A stretch of 64,000 bases of DNA from Nisaea sp. (GTDB taxonomy: Bacteria > Pseudomonadota > Alphaproteobacteria > Thalassobaculales > Thalassobaculaceae): the NCBI RefSeq assembly GCF_034670185.1, contig NZ_JAXMNY010000001.1, positions 1,860,001-1,924,000 of the forward strand. Direction: 5' to 3'. Position numbers and translations under genes: made by a program. Position 1 is the first letter of the stretch. Each line of letters opens with the position of its first letter. The notes beneath the pieces were generated by a model. That model did no database searches and was not told the origin of the DNA. It saw only the letters and a list, made by a program, of their open reading frames with translations. Below, piece by piece: positions 27,172 to 35,893 of this stretch.

Positions 27172-28326
27172 ATGCTGGAATATATCGGATTCTTCGAAAT
27201 CTGGGGAACAGTGATCAGCCAGTTCTGGCCGGTCTGGCTGTCTCTCGCGGTCATCCTTTCCGTCAGCTACTACTTCCGCCACAGCCTCAACCTCTACGGT
27301 CGCCTGTTCGGCAGCACCATCGGCATGGTCGGGCTTGTGATCGTACTGTTCTGGGTCATGACGGCTATTTTCGCCAACTGGGTCGCGGTCTTCGATCCGT
27401 TGCAGCAGTTCGCCATGCTGAAACGCAAGGCGCCCGGGGTGATCGACGCTGAAACGGGCAAGGCCCTGCTCTTCGGGGCAGACAATCTCGGGCGGGACCT
27501 GTTCAGCCGGATGGTGCATGGCTCCCGTTTTGTGCTCATCATCGCGCCGGCGGCAACGTTGTTCGCCTTCATCGTCGGTATTACCATCGGCCTCCCGGCT
27601 GGCTATTACGGCGGCAAGATCGATGCGATCATGTCGTTCCTCGCCAATCTGGTGCTGGCTTTCCCGGTGATTCTGCTGTTCTACCTGCTTGTCACACCGG
27701 GCATCCGGGAAACCCCCATTCCTGTGGCCATGGCCGGGTTCTTCTTCATCTTCCCGATCATATTCTTCAGTGTGCTGTTCTACAGCCGATACGCTACCCG
27801 CCCCGGATTGCTGACGGTCCAGCTCATCTGCGTGCTTCTGATCGGCGGCTGGCTCTATTCCGGACTGGTCTTCAATGCCGACCCTCTGAGCATCATCACT
27901 CTTGAGCCGAACGAGCTGAACATCTTCGCCTCGGTCGTCTTCGTGAATGCGCCGACAGTGTTCCGTATCGTCCGCGGCATCACCATGGACATCAAGACAC
28001 GTGACTATGTCGCCGCCGCCCAGACACGGGGAGAGAACGCCTGGTACATCATGCTCTGGGAGATTCTGCCTAATGCTCGCGGCCCGCTGATCGTCGATGC
28101 CTGCCTGCGGATCGGCTACACGACGATCCTGCTCGGCACCCTCGGCTTCTTCGGCCTCGGCCTTGCGCCCGAAAGCCCTGACTGGGGATCGATGATCAAC
28201 CAGACCCGGGCCTTTATCCGGATCGTTCCCACCATCGCCCTGCCTCCAACCCTGGCCCTCGCAATTTTCGTCCTCGGACTGAACCTGCTGGCCGACGGAC
28301 TGCGCGAGCAGTCACTGAAAGATTGA
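27172..28326 (+). CDS. ABC transporter permease, DppC/OppC type with extra segments
   Basis: The 384 residues exceed the usual ~300 of DppC. An additional N-terminal hydrophobic stretch (about 10-33, SQFWPVWLSLAVILSVSYYF) comes before the normal start. An insertion of about 50 residues with two hydrophobic segments (FFFIFPIIFFSVLFYSRYA and LLTVQLICVLLIGGWLY) sits in the middle. The core motifs are intact: GADNLGRDLFSRMVHGSR and the EAA loop DYVAAAQTRGENAWYIMLWEILPNA. The permease is thus functional-looking but atypical. Confidence 0.92.
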   Translation: MLEYIGFFEIWGTVISQFWPVWLSLAVILSVSYYFRHSLNLYGRLFGSTIGMVGLVIVLFWVMTAIFANWVAVFDPLQQFAMLKRKAPGVIDAETGKALLFGADNLGRDLFSRMVHGSRFVLIIAPAATLFAFIVGITIGLPAGYYGGKIDAIMSFLANLVLAFPVILLFYLLVTPGIRETPIPVAMAGFFFIFPIIFFSVLFYSRYATRPGLLTVQLICVLLIGGWLYSGLVFNADPLSIITLEPNELNIFASVVFVNAPTVFRIVRGITMDIKTRDYVAAAQTRGENAWYIMLWEILPNARGPLIVDACLRIGYTTILLGTLGFFGLGLAPESPDWGSMINQTRAFIRIVPTIALPPTLALAIFVLGLNLLADGLREQSLKD

Positions 28327-28339
28327 GGGAGGCACGACA

Positions 28340-30403
28340 ATGACAGAACCGATCCTCGAGATTACGAACCTTTCGATCTCCTTCTTCGTTCGCGCCGGCG
28401 AAATCCCGGCCGTGATGGACTTCTCCTGCAAGGTTATGCCGGGTGAAGCCATGGGCCTGGTCGGTGAATCCGGTTGCGGTAAGTCCACAGTCGCCCTCGG
28501 CGTCATGCGGGACCTCTCCAACCGGGGAAAGATCACCGCCGGGTCGATCAAGTTCAAGGGGCGCGAGCTGACCACCATGAGTGAGAAAGAGCTGCGGAAA
28601 ATCCGCGGCTCCGAGATTGCCATGGTCTATCAGGAACCGATGGCCAGCCTGAACCCCGCCATGCGGGTCGGCAAGCAGCTCATGGAAGTGCCTATCCTGC
28701 ATGAGAACGCCTCAGTGGACGAGGCCTATGACCGGGCTCTGGAGATGATGGAACTGGTGCGGTTGCCCGATCCGGAGCGGATGATGGATTCCTATCCACA
28801 TCAGCTTTCCGGAGGCCAGCAACAGCGCATCGTCATCGCCATGGCGCTTCTGTCGAAACCGGCCCTGCTGCTCATGGATGAGCCGACGACAGCCCTCGAC
28901 GTGACGGTCGAAGCGGGTATCGTCGATCTGGTGAAAGAACTCGGGAGCCGTTTCGGCACATCGATGCTGTTCATCTCCCACAATCTTGGCCTGATTCTCG
29001 AGACCTGCGACCGGATCACGGTGATGTATTCCGGTGAGGCAGTTGAGACCGGGTCCGTGAAAGATGTCTTTGACCGGATGCGGCATCCCTACACCCAGGG
29101 CCTATTCCGATCGATCCCGCTGCCGGGCGCGGACAAATACTCTCATCCCCTGGTCGCCATTCCCGGTCAATTGCCACTGCCGCACGAGCGGCCGAACGGC
29201 TGTAATTTCGGACCACGCTGTTCCTTTTTCGAAGCCGGAAAATGCGATGTCGGCGAGATCCGGATGCACGATACCGGCATGGCTGAATCCCACTTCACGC
29301 GCTGCGAGCGGGTGTCGGAAATCGATTGGGACGCGCCGCTTAAACACGAGGGCGTCGTCGAGGCAACGGTTCCGGGAGAGACCATCCTCTCGGTCGATGG
29401 CCTGAAGAAGTATTACGAGGTTGCCGCGAACCAGATGTTCGGCGGCGGCGAGACCCGCGTCGTGAAAGCCAACGAGGAAATCACCTTCTCGGCCCGCGAG
29501 GCGGAAACCGTCGCAATCGTTGGCGAGTCCGGTTGTGGAAAATCAACACTCGCCAAGATCCTGCTCGGCCTTGAGACCGCGACGGAAGGCACCGTTACCC
29601 TCGGCAACACCGATATCGGCGGCACCGATATCGGCGACCGGGACACCGGCACCATCAGCTCCATCCAGATGGTGTTCCAGAACCCGTTCGATACCCTGAA
29701 CCCGAGCCACACGGTCGGCTCCCAGATCGTCCGCACGCTTGAACGCTTCGGCATCGGCAGCACCCCGAAAGAGCGCGAAGACCGGATGCTGGAGCTGCTC
29801 GATCTCGTCAAGCTGCCCCGTGAATTCGCCAAGCGTATGCCGCGACAGCTTTCCGGCGGCCAGAAACAACGGATCGGCGTGGCCCGCGCCTTTGCCGGGG
29901 CGCCGAAAGTCGTGGTAGCGGACGAGCCTGTATCCGCCCTCGACGTTTCCGTTCAGGCGGCCGTGACGGAGCTGCTGATGGACATTCAGCGGGCTTCGCG
30001 CACAACAATGCTGTTCATCAGCCATGACCTTTCCGTCGTGCGCTATATCGCTGACCGGGTGGTCGTGATGTATCTCGGCCATATCGTGGAACAGGGCACG
30101 ACCGAAGAAGTCTTCTCCCCGCCCTATCATCCCTATACCGAGGCCCTGCTTTCGGCGATCCCGATCGCGGACACGAAGGTGGTGAAGAAGCATATCGTGC
30201 TGGACGGGGACATCCCGTCGGCCATGAACCCGCCGTCCGGATGCCCGTTCCAGACCCGGTGCCACCACAAGAGTGAGGTCCCCGGGAACAAGTGCGAGAC
30301 GGAGCTCCCGGCAACGCGAACGCTGGCCGGCGGTCACCGGGTCAAGTGCCACCTGGCGGACGACATCCTCGACAAGATGGAGCCGGTTGTCGCCCTCGCC
30401 TGA
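28340..30403 (+). CDS. Fused double ABC ATPase (DppD-DppF type)
   Basis: The 687-residue protein joins two complete nucleotide-binding domains. First domain: Walker A GESGCGKST at 42-50, signature LSGGQQQR from 156, Walker B LLLMDEPTTALD. Its oligopeptide C-terminal Cys-rich region lies near 295-330 (NGCNFGPRCSFFEAGKCDVG). Second domain: Walker A GESGCGKST from 395, signature LSGGQKQR from 504, Walker B VVVADEPVSALD and a second Cys-rich tail (GCPFQTRCHHKSEVPGNKC). All catalytic motifs are intact. It powers the permease pair upstream and could also serve other peptide-type permeases in the cell. Confidence 0.95.
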   Translation: MTEPILEITNLSISFFVRAGEIPAVMDFSCKVMPGEAMGLVGESGCGKSTVALGVMRDLSNRGKITAGSIKFKGRELTTMSEKELRKIRGSEIAMVYQEPMASLNPAMRVGKQLMEVPILHENASVDEAYDRALEMMELVRLPDPERMMDSYPHQLSGGQQQRIVIAMALLSKPALLLMDEPTTALDVTVEAGIVDLVKELGSRFGTSMLFISHNLGLILETCDRITVMYSGEAVETGSVKDVFDRMRHPYTQGLFRSIPLPGADKYSHPLVAIPGQLPLPHERPNGCNFGPRCSFFEAGKCDVGEIRMHDTGMAESHFTRCERVSEIDWDAPLKHEGVVEATVPGETILSVDGLKKYYEVAANQMFGGGETRVVKANEEITFSAREAETVAIVGESGCGKSTLAKILLGLETATEGTVTLGNTDIGGTDIGDRDTGTISSIQMVFQNPFDTLNPSHTVGSQIVRTLERFGIGSTPKEREDRMLELLDLVKLPREFAKRMPRQLSGGQKQRIGVARAFAGAPKVVVADEPVSALDVSVQAAVTELLMDIQRASRTTMLFISHDLSVVRYIADRVVVMYLGHIVEQGTTEEVFSPPYHPYTEALLSAIPIADTKVVKKHIVLDGDIPSAMNPPSGCPFQTRCHHKSEVPGNKCETELPATRTLAGGHRVKCHLADDILDKMEPVVALA

Positions 30404-30435
30404 GCCAGAGCGCTGAGCCGCGATGCGACCGAAAA

Positions 30436-30470
30436 AAGAAAGCGGGCGGCCAATGGCCACCCGCTTCTCT
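30436..30470. terminator. Bidirectional terminator between ABC operon and XRE gene
   Basis: AGCGGG and CCCGCT enclose an inner GGCC-AAT-GGCC, giving a nearly continuous 11-base stem (30441-30465). On the minus strand it is followed by TTTCTTTTTTC, so it terminates the XRE regulator well; on the plus strand the tail TTCTCTCG is weaker. Confidence 0.82.
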
Positions 30471-30505
30471 CGTTCAAGGGCCTGTTTCCAGGCCTTTGGA
30501 ACTGT

Positions 30506-30982
30506 TTATGCGTCGCCCGGCAGAGCCTGGGAGACGGACTTCACCATTTCGGTGATGCGCTTGCGCACACCGACATTGGTGATGTTGTAGTAGGCACGAA
30601 CCAGCTCCAGCGTTTCACGCCGCGCCATCGGGTCGTTCGGCTTTTCCTCGTACTCGGTCGTCGAAGAACCAGACCGCACTTTGCGCGGAGAGTTCGCCGC
30701 CGTGTCGTCCGTCATGTCATCAAAGAAGAAGCTGACGGGAACGTCGAGGATCTGCGCGATGTCCCACAGGCGGGATGCGCTGATGCGGTTGGAGCCACGC
30801 TCGTATTTCTGGACCTGTTGAAAGGTAATATTCAGCGCCTCTCCCAGTTGTTCCTGGCTCATGCCAAGGAGAGTGCGGCGCAACCGAACACGCCGTCCCA
30901 CATGGACGTCAATCGCGTTGTTGTTCGTAACGCGATAGTTCGGATCATCACTACCATTCAGTGCTTGCTTTGCTGCGGCCAT
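30506..30982 (-). CDS. XRE-family regulator of the PraR/PhrR type
   Basis: The 158-residue protein has a central HTH_3 domain (about residues 28-85: VGRRVRLRRTLLGMSQEQLG, then ITFQQVQKYERGSNRISASRL). A linker and a helical C-terminus with VRAYYNITNVGVRKRITEMVKS follow. This exact architecture is shared by alphaproteobacterial regulators called PhrR/PraR in rhizobia, where they affect quorum sensing, biofilm and acid response; that function is not shown here. It is monocistronic and reads away from the large AT-rich gap. Confidence 0.88.
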   Translation of the reverse strand: MAAAKQALNGSDDPNYRVTNNNAIDVHVGRRVRLRRTLLGMSQEQLGEALNITFQQVQKYERGSNRISASRLWDIAQILDVPVSFFFDDMTDDTAANSPRKVRSGSSTTEYEEKPNDPMARRETLELVRAYYNITNVGVRKRITEMVKSVSQALPGDA

Positions 30983-31459
30983 TCTCAGTCTCTAGCGGTT
31001 GAGTGAAGTTGATTCTCAGTCACGATATTCAAACATAGGACCGAGAGTGCCGGGTTTCTACAACGCCTCGGTGTTATTTCCAACAAAAACTAAAGGATTC
31101 GTAGAATAGTATCTGGTGACAACCAAATTAACACTAAACAAAATTAACTATAATTCTTAACTAGGTTTAAAAGTTTCACTTACAACTCAAAAATAAAGAA
31201 AATTACTCTTAATTTATCTTTGCTTTTTTTACGTTACCGCAACGAACGCCCGATATAGCGCGGTTTCACAGGAAGTAGAAATCAAAAATAGAGAGAAGAG
31301 AAATCTGAACGATCATTTCTTCATTCTGATTTCCATCACCTCTCGTTCCAAATGCGACCACCGGCATTAACGTTTTGTCGCCGCATGGCTAGACAGTTAC
31401 CCCCTCAAAATGGGCACCATTAAGGCAATAAAAAGGTCTTTTTGGAGGCGCCAATAACA
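30983..31459. other. AT-rich intergenic region between XRE and MttB-family genes
   Basis: The gap of 477 bases between divergent genes is strikingly AT-rich from about 31070 to 31250 compared with the GC-rich surroundings, with many A/T runs (e.g. CTTTTTTTACG). No ORF or structured RNA is convincing. It likely holds promoters for both flanking genes; GGAGG at 31444 is the ribosome site of the right-hand gene. Confidence 0.6.
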
Positions 31460-33010
31460 ATGACCGAAGCTCCGAACCGTACAAGAAAGCGCGAACGAAC
31501 AAGAAAACGCTCGGATTCGGCCGTCACGGATCGGAAAATCAGACAAGCTGAATGGCACCGGCTTCGCTCCCCCTATCCCCCGATGGGTATCATCTCGGAG
31601 GATGAGCTGGAGGCCATCCACACCACGTCGCTCCGCATCCTGAGCGAGATCGGAATTGATTTCCTCGACCAGACGGCACGCGACATTTTGAAGCAGCACG
31701 GTGCTGAGGTCGAAGAAGGCTCAGAGCGCGTCCGCTTCGATCCGGGGATGGTGCTTGAATATGTGGCCAAGGCTCCTTCGGAATTCACGCTTCATGGAGG
31801 CCGGCAGGAACGGGATCTCGTCTTTGGCGGCAACAACATCAATTTCGCCAGTATCGCCAGTGCCCCATTCTGCAGCGATCTCGAAGGTGGGCGCCGGGAC
31901 GGCAATTACGCCGACTTCCAGAACTTCGTCCGCATGGGCCAGACCGCGAACATCATCCATCTGTTTGGCGGCTATCCGGTCGAACCGGTAGACCTGCCGC
32001 CCCAGACCCGGCATCTGGATTGCCATTATTCCTTCCTGACTCTGTCAGACAAGGTGCATCACGCCTATTCGCTCGGGCGGCAACGGCCGAGCGATGCAAT
32101 CGACATGCTGTGCATCGCCCGCGGAGAAACCCGCGACACTATTGTCGACCGGCCCGGTCTGCATTCCATCATCAACACCTCCTCGCCTCTCCGGGTCGAC
32201 ATCCCAATGCTGCAGGGCCTGATGGAGATGACCAGTCATGGCCAGGCGATCTGCGTCACCCCATTCACCCTGTCAGGCGCAATGAGCCCGGTGACCATCG
32301 CCGGCGCCCTTGCCCAGCAGAATGCGGAAGCTCTCGCGGTCATCGCCTTTACCCAGATGATCCGCGCCGGTGCCCCGGTGATCTATGGCGGCTTCACCTC
32401 GAACGTGGACATGCGCAGCGGCGCTCCCGCCTTCGGGACACCGGAATATGCCAAGGCCGCTTTTGTCGGTGGCCAGCTTGCCCGAAAATACGGACTGCCC
32501 TACCGCTCGACAAACGCCAACGCCTCGAATGCCGTCGATGCGCAAGCAGCCTGGGAATCCATGATGTCGCTCTGGCCCGTTGTGCTCGGGCAGGCCAATC
32601 TGGTGATGCATGCCGCCGGATGGATGGAAGGAGGCCTCACCGCCTCGTTCGAGAAGTTCGTGACCGACCTTGAACTCCTCCAGGGTATGGCCGCGTTCCT
32701 GCAACCGCTGGAGATCAACGAGGCGAGCCTCGGCCTGGATGCGATCCGCGATGTCGGCCCTGGCGGGCATTTCTTCGGTACCGCGCATACGCTGGAACGC
32801 TATGAGACAGCTTTCTACCAACCGCTGCTCTCTGACTGGCGCAATTACGAAAGCTGGGAGGAAGCCGGCAGCCCGGATGCGTTGACGCGAGCGAACCGGA
32901 CCTACCGCGCCATGCTGGAAGAGTTCGAGGCACCGCCAATCGACCCGGCGATAGACGAAGAGCTGAAAGCTTATATGACCAAGCGGCGGGAAGATCCCCG
33001 GATCGAATAA
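31460..33010 (+). CDS. Trimethylamine methyltransferase (MttB) family protein, non-pyrrolysine
   Basis: The 516-residue protein belongs to the MttB superfamily (COG5598). The N-terminal region includes EDELEAIHTTSLRILSEIGIDFLD, then AMSPVTIAGALAQQNAEALA, SGAPAFGTPEYAKAAF and the conserved C-terminal GPGGHFFGTAHTLERY. Archaeal MttB reads an in-frame UAG as pyrrolysine; this gene has none, so it is of the class represented by glycine betaine:corrinoid methyltransferase MtgB. The likely role is demethylating a quaternary amine and passing the methyl group to a corrinoid protein, but no corrinoid-protein gene is adjacent. ATG at 31460 chosen because GGAGG lies 11 bases upstream. The basic N-terminal 30 residues (RTRKRERTRKR) are unusual. 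Confidence 0.92.
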   Translation: MTEAPNRTRKRERTRKRSDSAVTDRKIRQAEWHRLRSPYPPMGIISEDELEAIHTTSLRILSEIGIDFLDQTARDILKQHGAEVEEGSERVRFDPGMVLEYVAKAPSEFTLHGGRQERDLVFGGNNINFASIASAPFCSDLEGGRRDGNYADFQNFVRMGQTANIIHLFGGYPVEPVDLPPQTRHLDCHYSFLTLSDKVHHAYSLGRQRPSDAIDMLCIARGETRDTIVDRPGLHSIINTSSPLRVDIPMLQGLMEMTSHGQAICVTPFTLSGAMSPVTIAGALAQQNAEALAVIAFTQMIRAGAPVIYGGFTSNVDMRSGAPAFGTPEYAKAAFVGGQLARKYGLPYRSTNANASNAVDAQAAWESMMSLWPVVLGQANLVMHAAGWMEGGLTASFEKFVTDLELLQGMAAFLQPLEINEASLGLDAIRDVGPGGHFFGTAHTLERYETAFYQPLLSDWRNYESWEEAGSPDALTRANRTYRAMLEEFEAPPIDPAIDEELKAYMTKRREDPRIE

Positions 33011-33020
33011 AGGTCCAATA

Positions 33021-33054
33021 AAAACGGCGGCATTCAAATAAATCCGCCGTTCTT
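33021..33054. terminator. Bidirectional terminator between MttB-family and desaturase genes
   Basis: AACGGCGG (33023-33030) and CCGCCGTT (33044-33051) form a perfect 8-base stem with a 13-base loop, flanked by A-rich sequence before and CTTTA after. It serves both convergent genes. Confidence 0.82.
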
Positions 33055-33061
33055 TACTGGA

Positions 33062-34027
33062 TCAATAATGAGGGTGTGCCGGGTGTTCTTTCGGCCGGAA
33101 CAGCCACCGACGCGCCACGTCCCGGTATCCTCGATAGACCCGCTCCTCGCGGCGGCCAGTCAGACGTCTCCGGAGCACTTCATAGCGCGGCAGCGCGTAC
33201 CAGGGCACGCCCGGGCTGGCATGGTGCGCGACATGTAAATTGTTGTTCAGGAAGAGCAGCGCCAGCGGCGCTTCCGCTTCGACAATCGCCGTCCTGTCCA
33301 CCGCTTCGGGCGCCGCGTGATGTTCGGCGAACGAGCGAAGCAGCAACACCCCCGTCCCCGGATAGGCAAAGCAGATTACATAGAGCCAGAGCGGCATGTC
33401 GCAGACCCCGACAATCCAGACCGCAAGCACGGCCAATCCAATGGCATGGCCGGTCCAATCCTTCAGACGCCCCTTTCCTCGCGAAAAGTCCCACGCCTCA
33501 CGCCAGAGAAACAGGCTTGCGACAAAGAGCGGACCGAGCACAAGCCGTCCAGCGAGCGTGTTCACGGCGCGATAGACCATCCGCCGCGGCTCGGAGAACC
33601 TGCTCCATGCTTCGGGCGTGACGTAAAAGGATTCAGGATCCTCGATCGGATCGGTCAGATATTCGTTACGGTGATGCTTGAGATGGCTGTCCCGATAGAT
33701 GCCAAACGGCACCCAGAGTATCAGCGGCAGCCCGGCAAGCAGGGTATTGAGCCAGCCAATTCTGGTCGGATGACCGTGAATTGCCTCGTGCTGGTAACTC
33801 GCATGCCAGGCGACCACCGGCGCCCCAAGAAGGGGCAACAGCCATATAGGCAGTGCAGCATGCCAATAGGTCAGCGCGGCGAAAAGGCCGTGAATAACGC
33901 TCCAGAGTGTGACGGTCTGCCACTCGACCGACGGGATGGACAGCGTAAAAGCGGAGTCAACATTACCAGGAGAAACAGGTACTTCCGGGACTTGCTGAGA
34001 AATCTGTGCGGGATGACGTTCAAACAT
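33062..34027 (-). CDS. Membrane fatty acid desaturase/hydroxylase family protein
   Basis: The 321-residue di-iron membrane enzyme carries the three histidine boxes: His80/His84/His86 in QHEAIHGH, His115/His118/His119 in HLKHH, and His265/His268/His269 in NNNLHVAHH. An additional His pair is in FAEHHA at 236-237. Hydrophobic segments flank the boxes. It would introduce a double bond or hydroxyl into an acyl chain or terpenoid; substrate is uncertain. It diverges from the XRE regulator at 34157, a plausible controller. Confidence 0.9.
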   Translation of the reverse strand: MFERHPAQISQQVPEVPVSPGNVDSAFTLSIPSVEWQTVTLWSVIHGLFAALTYWHAALPIWLLPLLGAPVVAWHASYQHEAIHGHPTRIGWLNTLLAGLPLILWVPFGIYRDSHLKHHRNEYLTDPIEDPESFYVTPEAWSRFSEPRRMVYRAVNTLAGRLVLGPLFVASLFLWREAWDFSRGKGRLKDWTGHAIGLAVLAVWIVGVCDMPLWLYVICFAYPGTGVLLLRSFAEHHAAPEAVDRTAIVEAEAPLALLFLNNNLHVAHHASPGVPWYALPRYEVLRRRLTGRREERVYRGYRDVARRWLFRPKEHPAHPHY

Positions 34028-34093
34028 GCCGCAAAGCTATGCTGCACCGCACAGCCGCAACAACGGGTGTTTGCGCTATTTTTGCAGCGTTTG

Positions 34094-34122
34094 TTGACTA
34101 TTTTCTCAATATGCAGATAAAA
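34094..34122 (+). promoter_or_regulatory. Candidate sigma-70 promoter for the XRE/PhnD-like operon
   Basis: TTGACT at 34094-34099, a 17-base spacer and ATAAAA at 34117-34122 lie in the AT-rich gap between the divergent desaturase and XRE genes, about 40 bases before the proposed start codon at 34157. Confidence 0.45.
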
Positions 34123-34156
34123 CACAACATTGCTTATTTTCCCATCGGGAACTGCC

Positions 34157-35017
34157 TTGGACCGCCGAGACACAGTCGAAATCTTCCGGACCCGCCTCGC
34201 GGAAAGCATGGAACGCGCCGGTGTGAACCGGTCCGGCCTTGCCCGGCGTGTCGGCGTTGACCGCTCGACACTGTCCCAGTTGCTGTCACCCGACAATGAA
34301 CGCCTGCCCCGCGCGGATACCGTTGCGGCGATTGCCTCGGCACTGCAGGTCAGCCTGGACTGGCTGCTCGGTCTGACCCAGCAGGAGCAGCTCGGCGCCG
34401 AGATCCTGCAGCGCTCTATCCACATCACCGAAGCGTCACGGGCTGCCGTGGATCGAAACATCGCGGAATGGCATGCGGAAGCCGCCGGGTACAAGATCCG
34501 CTATGTCCCGAGCAACCTGCCCGATCAGGTAAAAACACCGGAGATCCTGGCTTACGAGCATGGCGTCGTTGAGGCGTTCGAGCGGGACAGCGCGCTGGAA
34601 CGGACACAGGACCAGCTCGCCTACACACGCCGCCCCGAAACCGATATCGAGATCTGTATGTCGCGGCAGGCTCTGGACGATTTCGCCGCCGGGGCCGGTA
34701 TCTGGCACGATCTGGCCCCGGCGCTCCGATACGAGCAGCTGCGGTACATGCGGCAGTTGCATGACGAGCTGTATCCCAGAATGCGCCTCTACCTGTTCGA
34801 CGGACGTAGAGTGTATTCCGCCCCACTGACCATCTTCGGCCCGCTGCGCGCCTCACTCTTCCTTGGCCAGAGCTTCTTTGTCTTCAACACCACCGAACAT
34901 ATCCGCACCCTGACCCGCCATTTCGATCAGCTGATCCGCGACGCGGTCGTCCAGAGCCATGACCTGGACGACTATATCGAGGGCCTGCTCTCGCGCTTTC
35001 CGGAACACACCGCCTGA
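34157..35017 (+). CDS. XRE-family regulator with uncharacterised C-terminal domain
   Basis: The 286-residue protein has an N-terminal HTH (about residues 12-72: RTRLAESMERAGVNRSGLAR, then VDRSTLSQLLSPDNERLPRADTV). A C-terminal domain of about 190 residues follows with YKIRYVPSNLPDQVKTPEIL and QLHDELYPRMRLYLFDGRR, which resembles the ligand-type domains of long XRE regulators but which I cannot name. I favour the TTG at 34157, preceded by GGGA; the frame opens at a TTG at 34130. The stop overlaps the next gene (ATGA), so it is translated together with a PhnD-like protein. Confidence 0.85.
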   Translation: MDRRDTVEIFRTRLAESMERAGVNRSGLARRVGVDRSTLSQLLSPDNERLPRADTVAAIASALQVSLDWLLGLTQQEQLGAEILQRSIHITEASRAAVDRNIAEWHAEAAGYKIRYVPSNLPDQVKTPEILAYEHGVVEAFERDSALERTQDQLAYTRRPETDIEICMSRQALDDFAAGAGIWHDLAPALRYEQLRYMRQLHDELYPRMRLYLFDGRRVYSAPLTIFGPLRASLFLGQSFFVFNTTEHIRTLTRHFDQLIRDAVVQSHDLDDYIEGLLSRFPEHTA

Positions 35018-35820
35018 TGATCGCCACGCTCGACATGTACGACTTTCCGGAAACTCGGGAAGCGACGAACTCTTGGTGGGAAGCACTGGCGCGCGGACTT
35101 GCCGCCGAAGGCCTGTCCGGAATTCCGCCGCACCGTACGCGCTCACCGGAAGAGAGCGCACCATGGTCGGCGCCGAACCTGTTCTTTACCCAGATCTGCG
35201 GCTATCCACTGCGCAAGCGGTATCGTGACGCGCTGCGCGTCGTCGGCACGCCGTGCTACCGGGCAGAGGGTTGCGACGGGCCGCGATACAGCAGCGTGGT
35301 GATCGTTCAACGCGGTGCCGGGATTACGTCGATTGAGGCTCTTGAAGGTGCACGGCTGGCCTATAATGGTGCCCTTTCACAGTCCGGCATGAGTGCCTTC
35401 CGCGCCCTGCTTGCGGACCGTGGGATCGAGCCCGGTTTTTTTGGCGACGCCGTATGCAGTCGCGGTCATCGGGCAAGTGTTTCGATGGTCACCTCGGGAG
35501 AAGCCGACACGGCCGCAATCGATTGCGTCACCTGGGCCCTGCTGCAGAAACATGCCCCACAGGAATGCGATTCGGTCGAGGTTCTTGCCAGGACACCTAA
35601 TGCGCCGGGCCTGCCCTATGCAGTCCCCGCCAGCATCGATGACCAAACGCTCGCTGCCTACCGGCGCGGAATCGAACGGGCGATCGCCGACCCGTCCGGA
35701 CAATCCGCCCGCGATGCGCTCCTGATCGACGGATTCTCTCCGTTGAACGATGCCGATTACGAAGAAATCGACGCCATGGAAACACGTGCGCGAGAGCGAG
35801 GACTGCCTTCCCTCTTCTGA
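35017..35820 (+). CDS. PhnD-like solute-binding protein without signal peptide
   Basis: The 267 residues resemble the PhnD/SsuA-type periplasmic-binding fold: YDFPETREATNSWWEALARG, LFFTQICGYPL, then SIEALEGARLAYNGALSQSGMSAFRALLADRG and VTSGEADTAAIDCVTWALL. The last is the usual 'S-G-x-x-D' stretch of PhnD-like proteins. There is no export signal at the N-terminus (MIATLDMYDFPETREA), so the protein should stay in the cytoplasm. No permease or ATPase is adjacent. Four-base overlap with the XRE regulator suggests a sensor or enzyme function related to that regulator. Confidence 0.85.
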   Translation: MIATLDMYDFPETREATNSWWEALARGLAAEGLSGIPPHRTRSPEESAPWSAPNLFFTQICGYPLRKRYRDALRVVGTPCYRAEGCDGPRYSSVVIVQRGAGITSIEALEGARLAYNGALSQSGMSAFRALLADRGIEPGFFGDAVCSRGHRASVSMVTSGEADTAAIDCVTWALLQKHAPQECDSVEVLARTPNAPGLPYAVPASIDDQTLAAYRRGIERAIADPSGQSARDALLIDGFSPLNDADYEEIDAMETRARERGLPSLF

Positions 35821-35893
35821 GCTTGTTGCATCGCGCCCGGCACGGCAAGATCGCCACCGGAAAGACAATCGCCGCTTGTGAAGGAAACACACC

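Noticed and set aside
31460..33010. Pyrrolysine-containing trimethylamine methyltransferase
   Set aside because: No in-frame UAG interrupts the reading frame; the protein is full length with ordinary codons.
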